Shown: positions 1 through 7,776 of the stretch, piece after piece
Layout: every line of letters begins with the position of its first letter
How positions within the stretch are numbered: position 1 is the first letter of the stretch
NCBI RefSeq assembly: GCF_947503375.1
Contig: NZ_CANNDQ010000007.1
Coordinates: 124,001 to 188,000 of the forward strand
Length of the DNA: 64,000 nucleotides
Origin: an uncultured Psychroserpens sp.
GTDB lineage: Bacteria; Bacteroidota; Bacteroidia; Flavobacteriales; Flavobacteriaceae
Reading direction: 5' to 3'
Program-made: the position numbers and the translations under genes
Notes under the pieces: generated by a model
Told to the model about the DNA's origin: nothing
Databases searched by the model: none
The model's input: the letters and a program-made list of their open reading frames with translations, nothing else

Positions 1-921
1 GATTGCCCTAAATTAATTCCAGAAATTTCAAAGTTACAACCAGATGCAATTTTAATGTTTGGATGGAATTTTAAAAGTCATTTTGCAGTCATGCGATACT
101 TTAAAGGAAAAATTCCTATATGGTTTAGAGGCGACTCAACACTAATAGATGAAGCTAAAGGATTTAAAACTACATTACGACGGTTAGTATTAAAGGTCGT
201 ATACAGCTACGTTGATAAAGCACTCTATGTTGGTAAAGCCAATAAGGCGTACTTTTTGAAACATGGTTTAAAACAAAATCAGCTTACCTATGTGCCGCAT
301 GCAATAGATAACAATAGGTTTGCAATAGATACATTAGTAGATTATAAGCAAGAGGCTAAAAACTGGAAAATAAATTTAGGTTACAACTTGCAAGATTTGG
401 TTGTTCTATTTGCAGGGAAATTTGAACCAAAAAAACAGCCCGAATTTCTGATAAAAGCAATTGAAAAAGCAAATAAAAAACGAGCTGATAAGCTACATTT
501 ATTAATGGTAGGACATGGACCATTAGAAAAAGAGCTCAAAGTTGCCAACAAAGAGAATACGTATATTAAATTTTTGCCATTTCAAAACCAGACAAAAATG
601 CCAATCTTGTATCGAGTTTGTTCAATTTTTTGTTTACCTTCTAAAGGGCCTGGAGAAACTTGGGGTTTAGCTGTAAATGAAGCCATGGCGTCTGGGATTC
701 CAGTTATTGTTACAGATAAAGTAGGTTGTGCATCAGATTTAGTAGCACACAATGAAAATGGATATATCGTACCTTCTAATAATCTAGACGAACTCACTAC
801 TATTTTTGTTAACCTCTCAGAGAATGATTTAGATTATATGTCTAAAAATGCAACAAAGACCATAAAAAAATGGAATTTTGTAGATATAGTTGAACCCATT
901 GAACAACTTTTAACTAATTAA
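1..921 (+). CDS. Glycosyltransferase family 4 (5' end outside window)
   Basis: Retaining GT-B glycosyltransferase that probably adds a sugar to a lipid-linked polysaccharide repeat at the cytoplasmic membrane. The reading frame is open from base 1, so the gene begins upstream; the first internal ATG is at 55. The nucleotide-sugar binding half starts near base 400 (motif FAGKFEPKKQPE). The GT4 E-x7-E signature lies near 650-690 (GETWGLAVNEAMASG) and is followed by the usual GIPVIVTD strand. Five bases separate it from the next gene, so it belongs to the polysaccharide operon that continues to about 5600. The family is clear; donor and acceptor sugars cannot be read from sequence. Confidence 0.9.
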   Translation, partial: DCPKLIPEISKLQPDAILMFGWNFKSHFAVMRYFKGKIPIWFRGDSTLIDEAKGFKTTLRRLVLKVVYSYVDKALYVGKANKAYFLKHGLKQNQLTYVPHAIDNNRFAIDTLVDYKQEAKNWKINLGYNLQDLVVLFAGKFEPKKQPEFLIKAIEKANKKRADKLHLLMVGHGPLEKELKVANKENTYIKFLPFQNQTKMPILYRVCSIFCLPSKGPGETWGLAVNEAMASGIPVIVTDKVGCASDLVAHNENGYIVPSNNLDELTTIFVNLSENDLDYMSKNATKTIKKWNFVDIVEPIEQLLTN

Positions 922-926
922 AAGCA

Positions 927-2201
927 ATGTATTATAGCCTTTTAGGTGTATTATTAATTATTTATGTGGCTATTGTATTCTTTAGAGCACTAGGTAAACG
1001 ATTGCCAATATTAGAAATGATGCTTTTAATTGCTGGTTTACAGTGGATTATTGGACCTATCATAGAATACAATACAACCTATGAAGATCTTAAATACTAT
1101 ATGTATGTTGATGAGATAGCATATATGAGTTTTGTTGTGCCTGCATATGCATTTTTTGTATTGTTCGTGCTCTACATAAGTAAAAAGTTTGTGGTTAACA
1201 TACAAGATATTTTAGACTTCAAAAAGTTTTCTAAGTATGGCGTTACCATATTGTTTATTGGTATTGTAGCTGAACTTTTAGGCTTTATTCTACCAGGTGC
1301 ATTAGCGTTTTTAGTTTTTTTATTAGCTGGATTTAAGTATGTTGGTGCAATAATTTTATACTTTTCAGATAAACGAACACATCGATATATTTTTTATGGC
1401 GCTATTTTGTTTCTAGTGTATAATTCTCTTAGAAAAGCTTTATTTCACGATTTTATTTTATGGAGCACATTTTTTTATATGTTTTGGGCAATTAGAAATA
1501 AACCAAGTAACAAAATAAAACTATTTACAATCATTGGAGCTTTTTTTATGTTAACCGTTCTACAAGCTATAAAAGCTGATTATCGACTGTTGTTAAAGCA
1601 AGGCTTTCAAGGCAATGTAGTTGAATTATTTTTAGGAACTGTAAATCAAAAATATGAAAGTGGTTTTTTTGAAGAAGATCAAAGTCAGGCAGAGTTAAAC
1701 GTGCGTTTGAATCAAGGTTGGATCATAAGTGCAGTCATGGATCATGTACCAAGAAATCAAGAGTATGCCAATGGTTCTACCATAACCGAAGCCATTAATG
1801 CAAGCTTAGTGCCTCGATTTTTAAATCCAGATAAAAAGGAGGCAGGCGGTCAAGAAAATTTCAGAAAGTACACAGGTTTAAGTTTATCTAATGATACATC
1901 AATGGGTTTAAGTATTATAGGAGAGTTTTATGCAAACTATGGTAGCTTAGGAGCAACACTCCTTATGGGTGTTTGGGGATTTTTTCTTAGTATGCTTTGG
2001 AGATTACTGATCAATAAATCTGCGGTTTTTCCATTGCTAAATTTTTTCTTACCACTTGTATTTTTGCAAGTAGTAAAGGCAGAAACAGAACTCGTAGTTG
2101 TACTTAATCACCTATTAAAATCTATTTTGGTGATTGTACTTTTCTTTTGGTTGACTAAACGTTATTTAAAGTGGCAGATCTATAATGAGTTTGAAAATTA
2201 A
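927..2201 (+). CDS. Wzy-like O-antigen/capsule repeat polymerase, polytopic membrane protein
   Basis: A 424-residue protein dominated by hydrophobic helices (about ten to twelve), with one large hydrophilic segment near residues 225-330 that is probably periplasmic. This topology, and its place among glycosyltransferases, fit a Wzy-type polymerase that joins undecaprenol-linked repeats on the periplasmic face. Wzy proteins have almost no conserved motifs, so the call rests on topology and context. The 3' end overlaps the next gene by 17 bases, implying coupled translation. A flippase (Wzx) is not seen in this window and may lie upstream. An EpsG-like or other membrane acyltransferase role is not excluded. 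Confidence 0.6.
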   Translation: MYYSLLGVLLIIYVAIVFFRALGKRLPILEMMLLIAGLQWIIGPIIEYNTTYEDLKYYMYVDEIAYMSFVVPAYAFFVLFVLYISKKFVVNIQDILDFKKFSKYGVTILFIGIVAELLGFILPGALAFLVFLLAGFKYVGAIILYFSDKRTHRYIFYGAILFLVYNSLRKALFHDFILWSTFFYMFWAIRNKPSNKIKLFTIIGAFFMLTVLQAIKADYRLLLKQGFQGNVVELFLGTVNQKYESGFFEEDQSQAELNVRLNQGWIISAVMDHVPRNQEYANGSTITEAINASLVPRFLNPDKKEAGGQENFRKYTGLSLSNDTSMGLSIIGEFYANYGSLGATLLMGVWGFFLSMLWRLLINKSAVFPLLNFFLPLVFLQVVKAETELVVVLNHLLKSILVIVLFFWLTKRYLKWQIYNEFEN

Positions 2202-3174
2202 TATATTTTTTAGGAAGCGTCAGCCTCAATATAATAGTATTGAAGAGTTGTTTCTAGGCCTTAAGCCAATACTTTCAAAATATATTGAGGTAGATACGGC
2301 AGAAGTTCCTTTTTATGGAGGGCATCCTAAGGCCATACTTAAAAATATTAAGTGGGCGAGAACTAGAAAGTCTACAGTTAATCACATTACTGGTGATATT
2401 CATTATGTTGCTTTAGCATTTGGTAAGTCATCTGTATTAACTATTCATGATATTAAATCTGCACTAAAAGGGAATCTGATAAAACAGATTTATGTAAAAT
2501 TATTTTGGTTTTGGCTGCCAGCATTATTTGTAAAACGAATTACGGTGATTTCTAACTTTACAAAGCTGGAGCTAAGTCGTATCATTCCCTTTGCAAAGCA
2601 TAAAATTAGAGTTGTTTATAATCCTGTAAACCCAAAACTAGAAGCGAATTCTTATGAATTTAATCATAATAAACCTAAATTGTTATTTGTAGGAACTAAG
2701 GCAAATAAAAATTTAGAACGATCTCTTGAAGCTATTAAAGATTTAACATGTGAGGCAATTATAGTTGGTCCAATTTCAGAAGATCAACAAGAATTGTTAG
2801 AGCGTTTGGAAATTGAATATTATAATCATAACGACCTTACTTTTGATGAGATTATTGAATGTTATAAGGCTTCTGATTTAGTTTGTTTTGCATCAACATA
2901 CGAAGGTTTTGGCATGCCAATAATTGAAGCTCAAGCTATAGGAAGACCTGTAATTACTTCAAATATTGGAGCTATGGTAGAAATTTCTAATGAAAGTACA
3001 AGCCTAGTAAATCCTTACGATAAAGATGCTATAAAACAAGCTGTAGAAAAAATTTGCAACGATGGTAACTATAGAGAAGCATTAATTAAGAAAGGGTTTG
3101 CTAATATTAAGCGTTTTTACCCTGAACAAATTGCAAAAGCGTATATTTCAGTTTACAAAGAAGTAGCTCCATAA
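2185..3174 (+). CDS. Glycosyltransferase family 4
   Basis: A 329-residue GT-B enzyme. The C-terminal half carries the donor-binding region, beginning with KLLFVGTKANKNLERS near residue 165, and the E-x7-E motif in YEGFGMPIIEAQAIGRP near residue 240. The N-terminal acceptor half is short but present. The ATG at 2185 lies inside the end of the polymerase gene. The next gene begins three bases after the stop, so this is part of one transcript. It probably extends the same repeat unit as its neighbours. Sugar specificity is unknown. Confidence 0.88.
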   Translation: MSLKINIFFRKRQPQYNSIEELFLGLKPILSKYIEVDTAEVPFYGGHPKAILKNIKWARTRKSTVNHITGDIHYVALAFGKSSVLTIHDIKSALKGNLIKQIYVKLFWFWLPALFVKRITVISNFTKLELSRIIPFAKHKIRVVYNPVNPKLEANSYEFNHNKPKLLFVGTKANKNLERSLEAIKDLTCEAIIVGPISEDQQELLERLEIEYYNHNDLTFDEIIECYKASDLVCFASTYEGFGMPIIEAQAIGRPVITSNIGAMVEISNESTSLVNPYDKDAIKQAVEKICNDGNYREALIKKGFANIKRFYPEQIAKAYISVYKEVAP

Positions 3175-3177
3175 TTA

Positions 3178-4317
3178 ATGAGTAAAAAAAAGATCCTTAT
3201 CACTATCGATTGGTTTTTGCCAGGCACAAAATCTGGTGGTCCAGTTCGTTCTTATGCTAATATGATTGCACATTTGGCATCGTATTATGATTTTTATATT
3301 ATCACAAGAGATACTGATTATTGCTCTGATCAACCTTACAATTCTATTGAGTCTAACGCATGGAATACCCTTAGTAATAACACTCAAGTGTATTACATTT
3401 CTAAAGACCAGTTGACTAAGAAAACACTTAAAGCAGTCATTTCTAACATTTCGTTCGACATAGCTTATATCAATGGAATTTACAGTTGGTATTTTTCAAT
3501 TTTGCCATTATTCCTTTTGCCTAAAAGTAAACCAGTTATTGTTGCGGCTAGAGGAATGTTAAACCCTCAGGCATTCTCAGTAAAGCCTTTTAAGAAGCAC
3601 GTTTTTTTATTTATAGCAAAATTAATAGGTGTGTATAAACATGTAATATTTCATGCCACTAATCAAGATGAGGCTAACCATATCAAAAATCGTATCAGCG
3701 TAAATGCTAGTATTAGAATAGCGCCTAATCTTCCTCGAATTTCACGTGATAAAAACCTCACAAAGCGAAGTAAACATGAACCAACACGATTTGTTTGTAT
3801 CGCTAGAATCTCGGTTGAAAAAGGAACGCTAAAAATGATTAGAGCCTTTAAGCAAATAAAAGAAAAAGCTGTTTTAGATGTATTCGGACCAATTTATGAT
3901 GATAGTTATTGGACACTATGTAAGAAAGAACTAGCTGATCTTCCATCAAATATTTCAATAAACTATAGAGGCGTTTTGCCTAGTGAAGAAGTTCCTGAGG
4001 TATTGACAGATTATGACTTTTTCGTATTACTATCCGAAGGTGAAAATTTTGGACATGCCATACTTGAAGCATTCTTATCAGGATGTCCTGTAATTATTTC
4101 AAATAAGACACCTTGGAAAGATCTAGAAAACAAAGGTGTAGGATATGATATTGAACTAAGTCATATTAAAAAAATAACAACTATTTTTGACCAAGTGATA
4201 GAGATGTCTCAAATGGAGTATCAAAAACAATCGTTAAATGCTTTTAATTTTTCTAAAACGTTTGTGAATGACCCTAAGCTTTTACAAGCAAATTTAGATT
4301 TGTTCGAATTGAAATGA
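3178..4317 (+). CDS. Glycosyltransferase family 4
   Basis: A 379-residue GT-B glycosyltransferase. The N-terminus (TIDWFLPGTKSGGPVRS) has the glycine-rich loop typical of GT4 acceptor domains. The donor domain shows CIARISVEKGTLKMIRAF near residue 205 and the E-x7-E motif GENFGHAILEAFLSG near residue 290. The stop overlaps the next start by four bases (ATGA), indicating translational coupling with the acetyltransferase. Together with the other transferases here it would build a branched or multi-sugar repeat. Confidence 0.88.
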   Translation: MSKKKILITIDWFLPGTKSGGPVRSYANMIAHLASYYDFYIITRDTDYCSDQPYNSIESNAWNTLSNNTQVYYISKDQLTKKTLKAVISNISFDIAYINGIYSWYFSILPLFLLPKSKPVIVAARGMLNPQAFSVKPFKKHVFLFIAKLIGVYKHVIFHATNQDEANHIKNRISVNASIRIAPNLPRISRDKNLTKRSKHEPTRFVCIARISVEKGTLKMIRAFKQIKEKAVLDVFGPIYDDSYWTLCKKELADLPSNISINYRGVLPSEEVPEVLTDYDFFVLLSEGENFGHAILEAFLSGCPVIISNKTPWKDLENKGVGYDIELSHIKKITTIFDQVIEMSQMEYQKQSLNAFNFSKTFVNDPKLLQANLDLFELK

Positions 4318-4862
4318 AAACCAACTTATCTACATACAATAATGATTGGTATAGGCCAGGCTCTAAAGTTAAGATCGTACTTTGGTATCTAGTTAACATC
4401 CTTTTTTTTAAAAATCCCTTGAATGTCTTTTCTGGACTCAAAGTATTTTGGCTACGTATTTTCGGAGCAAAAATTGGAACAGGAGTTGTCATAAAACCAA
4501 GCGTAAATATTAAATATCCTTGGAAATTGACTATCGGAAATTACTGTTGGATAGGCGAAGCGGTATGGATTGATAATTTAGATGAAGTTGTCATTGAAGA
4601 CCACGTGTGTATTTCGCAAAATGCCTTATTACTCTGTGGTAATCATAATTATAAATCTTCTGAATTTGATTTGATGATAGCTCCAATTGCCTTAAAAGAA
4701 GGGAGTTGGATAGGCGCAAAATCGATAGTGAGTTCAGGTGTCATCGTTCACTCTCATGCTGTATTATCTCTTGGTTCTGTAGCAACATCAAACCTAGAGC
4801 CATATACCATATATAGAGGGAATCCTGCGGTTAAAGTAAAAAAGAGAATAATAAACTCATGA
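4314..4862 (+). CDS. WcaF-like polysaccharide O-acetyltransferase (left-handed beta-helix)
   Basis: A 182-residue hexapeptide-repeat acyltransferase, the size of colanic acid WcaF-type enzymes, which transfer acetyl from acetyl-CoA to a sugar hydroxyl. Isoleucine/valine-rich hexapeptide rungs run from about residue 55 to 165. The conserved loop with the catalytic histidine is seen at GNHNYKSSEFD (near residue 107), and the family C-terminal pattern YRGNPAVKVKKR follows. It overlaps both neighbours by four bases. The locus therefore likely makes an acetylated glycan. Serine acetyltransferases have a different N-terminal domain that is absent here. Confidence 0.85.
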   Translation: MKTNLSTYNNDWYRPGSKVKIVLWYLVNILFFKNPLNVFSGLKVFWLRIFGAKIGTGVVIKPSVNIKYPWKLTIGNYCWIGEAVWIDNLDEVVIEDHVCISQNALLLCGNHNYKSSEFDLMIAPIALKEGSWIGAKSIVSSGVIVHSHAVLSLGSVATSNLEPYTIYRGNPAVKVKKRIINS

Positions 4863-5614
4863 AGATTTCTATTATTACTGCAACGTTCAATAGCGAAAAA
4901 ACTATTGATACTTGTATAAATTCAGTTCTTAATCAAACCTATAACGATATTGAGTATCTAATTATTGATGGTAATTCTACAGATAATACGCTAGACATTG
5001 TAAAGCAAAAAGCCAAACAGCACCCTCATGTTAAATGCTACTCTGAGCCTGATAAAGGAATTTATGACGCTTTGAATAAAGGAATTTCTAAAGCCTCTGG
5101 TTCTATAATTGGTTTCGTGCATTCAGATGATTTTTTAGCTAGTAATTCTATAATTTCTGAAATTGCAAATACATTTATTACACATAATGTTGATGGTGTT
5201 TATGGGGATTTGCATTATGTAAAATTTGATAATACCAACCACATTGTTCGTAATTGGAAAAGCCAATCTTTCAAATCAAAATTATTAGCTAAAGGATGGA
5301 TGCCAGCACACCCAACATTGTATTTGAAAAAAGAAATATATACAAACAACGGCAGCTTCAACCTTGATTATAAGATTGCTGCAGATTATGATTTCGTATT
5401 AAGGATTTTTAAACAAGACCAGTTTAAGTTCTTTTATCTGCCTCATACCATTATAAAAATGAGAGTAGGAGGTGTTAGTAATAGAAGTTTAAAAAATTTG
5501 ATAATGAAGACAAGAGAAGATTTCAAAGCAATAAGACGAAATCAATTGAAATTTCCGTTACTTGTCGTGATGATTAAGAACTTATCTAAAATACCGCAAT
5601 GGTTTGCTAAATAA
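4859..5614 (+). CDS. Glycosyltransferase family 2
   Basis: A 251-residue GT-A inverting glycosyltransferase. The N-terminus has the nucleotide-binding pattern SIITATFNSEKTIDTCINSV and then YLIIDGNSTDNT. The metal-binding DxD-like element is HSDDFLAS near residue 90. A later ADYDFVLRIF segment matches the acceptor-side acidic motif. It is coupled to the acetyltransferase by a four-base overlap and is the last gene of the first transcription block; 200 bases follow before the initiating transferase. WcaA/WcaE-like enzymes are the nearest match I recognise. Confidence 0.88.
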   Translation: MKISIITATFNSEKTIDTCINSVLNQTYNDIEYLIIDGNSTDNTLDIVKQKAKQHPHVKCYSEPDKGIYDALNKGISKASGSIIGFVHSDDFLASNSIISEIANTFITHNVDGVYGDLHYVKFDNTNHIVRNWKSQSFKSKLLAKGWMPAHPTLYLKKEIYTNNGSFNLDYKIAADYDFVLRIFKQDQFKFFYLPHTIIKMRVGGVSNRSLKNLIMKTREDFKAIRRNQLKFPLLVVMIKNLSKIPQWFAK

Positions 5615-5814
5615 TTCATTTTGAGACTTGATTGTGTTAAAGTTTGATTGTATTGTATATAGATTGAATTTATTAAATTAATAACTTTGCAAATGGATAT
5701 AATGTTAGCTTAATCAATCCGATTTCTATATTCTTTTTTTAGGAGTTAGCTCGTATTAGGCTTATATTCGCATTATATTTAACACTTTGCCCTAAGGCTT
5801 AAATACTGTAATGA
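5615..5814 (+). promoter_or_regulatory. Intergenic region with a candidate -7 box (TAACTTTG at 5682-5689)
   Basis: A 200-base AT-rich gap inside the polysaccharide locus. A Bacteroidota-type -7 element (TAnnTTTG) is visible at 5682-5689. A TTG at 5664-5666 is the nearest -33-like element, but its spacing of 15 bases is short. No terminator hairpin, RNA gene or small reading frame was found. It may carry a separate promoter for the membrane transferase that follows. Confidence 0.3.
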
Positions 5815-6927
5815 ATGATAAAGCAATTACTTGAGTACTTTAATCCAGTAGATTATCTTTATCTATGGTTGCTATTTGCTTTTATAATAGCATTTGTGGT
5901 TTCAATTTTTACATTTCCTGCTATATTAAATGTAGCAAGAGCTAAAAACTTGATGGATGAACCTGGTGATAGAAGCATACATGCCACTAGAACACCAACT
6001 TTAGGAGGTATAGGGATCTACCTTAGTATGGTTGTGGTTATTACCATCGTTGGCGCATTACTTGATACCAAAGTCTTATTGCTTATTTTAGGAGGTATGA
6101 CCATACTATTTTTTCTAGGTTTAAAAGATGATCTTTTGATTTTATCGCCAAGAAAAAAGTTTTTCGGACAATTACTGGCTGCATTGTTATTAATTATCTT
6201 TACAGATACCCGAATTGCTGGTCTCTCAGGATTATTAGGAATAACTATTCTTCCGTATTGGTTTTCAGTTGTCTTTACGCTTTTTGTTTATGTTTTGATC
6301 ATTAATGCATATAACTTAATTGATGGTGTAGATGGTTTGGCAGGCACTTTAGCACTTTTTGCGTCAGCAGCTTTTGCATACGTTTTTATTCTTATTGAAG
6401 ATGTTAGTATGGGCACAATAGCTATTGCTTTAATAGGATCTCTATTACCATTTTTAAGACTTAATTTTTCAAAACGTAATAAGATCTTTATGGGTGACAC
6501 AGGGTCAATGATCGTGGGCTTTTTAATTGCTTTCTTCGTTATTAGATTTATTGGTCATACACAAATACATCGTGCATCTATATTTTATAATTCATCTCCA
6601 ATTCTAGCATTAAGTATTGTGTTTTTCCCTTTACTTGATACACTTAGAATATTTTTCATAAGACTTATAGTTCATAAAAAAAGTCCTTTTGTAGCAGATA
6701 AAAACCATCTGCACCATCGCTATTTAGAAATTGGCTTCACTCATTTTCAGACGACGTCATGTGTAGTATTAACCAATGCATTGATTTTCATTATAGCTTT
6801 TTTATGCAGAAATTTTGAGATTCATTTACAATTTTTGATCTTAATGGTTACAGGCACAGTTTTTTATTCTGTGTTTTTTGTATACGATTGGATATTAAAA
6901 TATAAAGTAAAAGAACAATTAAATTGA
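5815..6927 (+). CDS. MraY/WecA-family undecaprenyl-phosphate glycosyl-1-phosphate transferase
   Basis: Polytopic membrane enzyme (370 residues, about eleven helices) that starts glycan assembly by moving a sugar-1-phosphate from a UDP-sugar onto undecaprenyl phosphate. Family motifs are visible: GDRSIHATRTPTLGG near residue 50, GLKDDLLILSPRKKF near residue 102 with the catalytic aspartates, NLIDGVDGLAG near residue 166, MGDTGSMIVGF near residue 225, and the WecA-type histidine motif DKNHLHHRYLEIGF near residue 295. That last motif favours a WecA-like enzyme (HexNAc-1-P) over peptidoglycan MraY. It lies between the transferases and the Wza/Wzc export pair, consistent with initiating the same polymer. 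Confidence 0.9.
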   Translation: MIKQLLEYFNPVDYLYLWLLFAFIIAFVVSIFTFPAILNVARAKNLMDEPGDRSIHATRTPTLGGIGIYLSMVVVITIVGALLDTKVLLLILGGMTILFFLGLKDDLLILSPRKKFFGQLLAALLLIIFTDTRIAGLSGLLGITILPYWFSVVFTLFVYVLIINAYNLIDGVDGLAGTLALFASAAFAYVFILIEDVSMGTIAIALIGSLLPFLRLNFSKRNKIFMGDTGSMIVGFLIAFFVIRFIGHTQIHRASIFYNSSPILALSIVFFPLLDTLRIFFIRLIVHKKSPFVADKNHLHHRYLEIGFTHFQTTSCVVLTNALIFIIAFLCRNFEIHLQFLILMVTGTVFYSVFFVYDWILKYKVKEQLN

Positions 6928-6957
6928 TTTTTATTATTTTGCAATAGCTTAGTTTTC

Positions 6958-6988
6958 TTTGTCAATCGTTTATTTGAACCTATATTTG
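6958..6988 (+). promoter_or_regulatory. Bacteroidota-type promoter for the export genes
   Basis: TTTG at 6958-6961, 19 bases, then TATATTTG at 6981-6988. This matches the -33 TTTG / -7 TAnnTTTG consensus of the Bacteroidota primary sigma factor with the usual spacing. It lies 23 bases before the likely ATG of the Wza-like gene, giving a short leader and separate control of the export pair. Confidence 0.7.
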
Positions 6989-7011
6989 CAGCTATTTTAA
7001 TACCCTTTTTG

Positions 7012-7773
7012 ATGAGACCATTTCTTTTTTTGATGACCATCCTTTTTTTAGCAAGCTCGTGTGCTTCAAAAAAAGAGATTTTATATCTTCAAGATTCTGC
7101 AGATTATGATAATACGGTTGTTCAATATACAAGTCCAACAATCCAACCAAATGATGTACTAAGAATTACTGTTGGAGCATTAGTGGAAGAGACAGCCATT
7201 CCTTACAATAAGCCAACTACTTTTGCAAATCAAGGCGGAAGTGTTGAAATGATGCAATTAGAGGGTTATTTGGTCACAGAAGATCAACAAATTAATTTCC
7301 CTCAATTAGGGTTTATTTCTACAGCTAATAAAACAGTTATACAACTCAGAGATGAAATTGCCAAGCGATTGGAAGATGAAGGGCACTTAGTTAGTCCAAC
7401 AGTTAATGTTAGATTGTTAAATGCTAAAGTAACTGTTCTTGGCGAAGTTAACACACCAGGAACTTATAATTTTACTGAGCAAAACATTAGCATATTACAA
7501 GCTTTAGGATACGCAGGTGATTTGACTATAAATGGTAAGCGTGAAGATATTATTTTGGTTAGAGAAATTGATGGCGTTCATAAAATAACACATCTTAATC
7601 TTACTTCAGCCGAGTTACTCAAAAGCCCTTATTATTTTATTAAGCCTAATGACGTTATCGTTGTAAATCCTAATAATCCTAAAGTTAAAAGCGCTGGTTT
7701 TGTTGGAAATACAGCTACTGTAATTTCTGTAGTTTCTATACTGTTGAGTACTGTTGTTTTAATTACTAGATAA
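7012..7773 (+). CDS. Polysaccharide export lipoprotein, Wza-like
   Basis: Outer-membrane export component for capsule or exopolysaccharide. A signal peptide with lipobox (FLASSC) gives a lipidated cysteine near residue 17. A Poly_export domain follows (PNDVLRITVGAL near residue 45, then FPQLGFIS) and one SLBB-type domain (VTVLGEVNTPGTYNF near residue 143). A hydrophobic C-terminal segment (residues about 230-250) replaces the amphipathic helix of E. coli Wza, as is usual in Bacteroidota. The frame opens at a TTG at 7009, but the adjoining ATG at 7012 is the better start. The tyrosine kinase gene follows three bases after the stop. Confidence 0.9.
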   Translation: MRPFLFLMTILFLASSCASKKEILYLQDSADYDNTVVQYTSPTIQPNDVLRITVGALVEETAIPYNKPTTFANQGGSVEMMQLEGYLVTEDQQINFPQLGFISTANKTVIQLRDEIAKRLEDEGHLVSPTVNVRLLNAKVTVLGEVNTPGTYNFTEQNISILQALGYAGDLTINGKREDIILVREIDGVHKITHLNLTSAELLKSPYYFIKPNDVIVVNPNNPKVKSAGFVGNTATVISVVSILLSTVVLITR

Positions 7774-7776
7774 GCT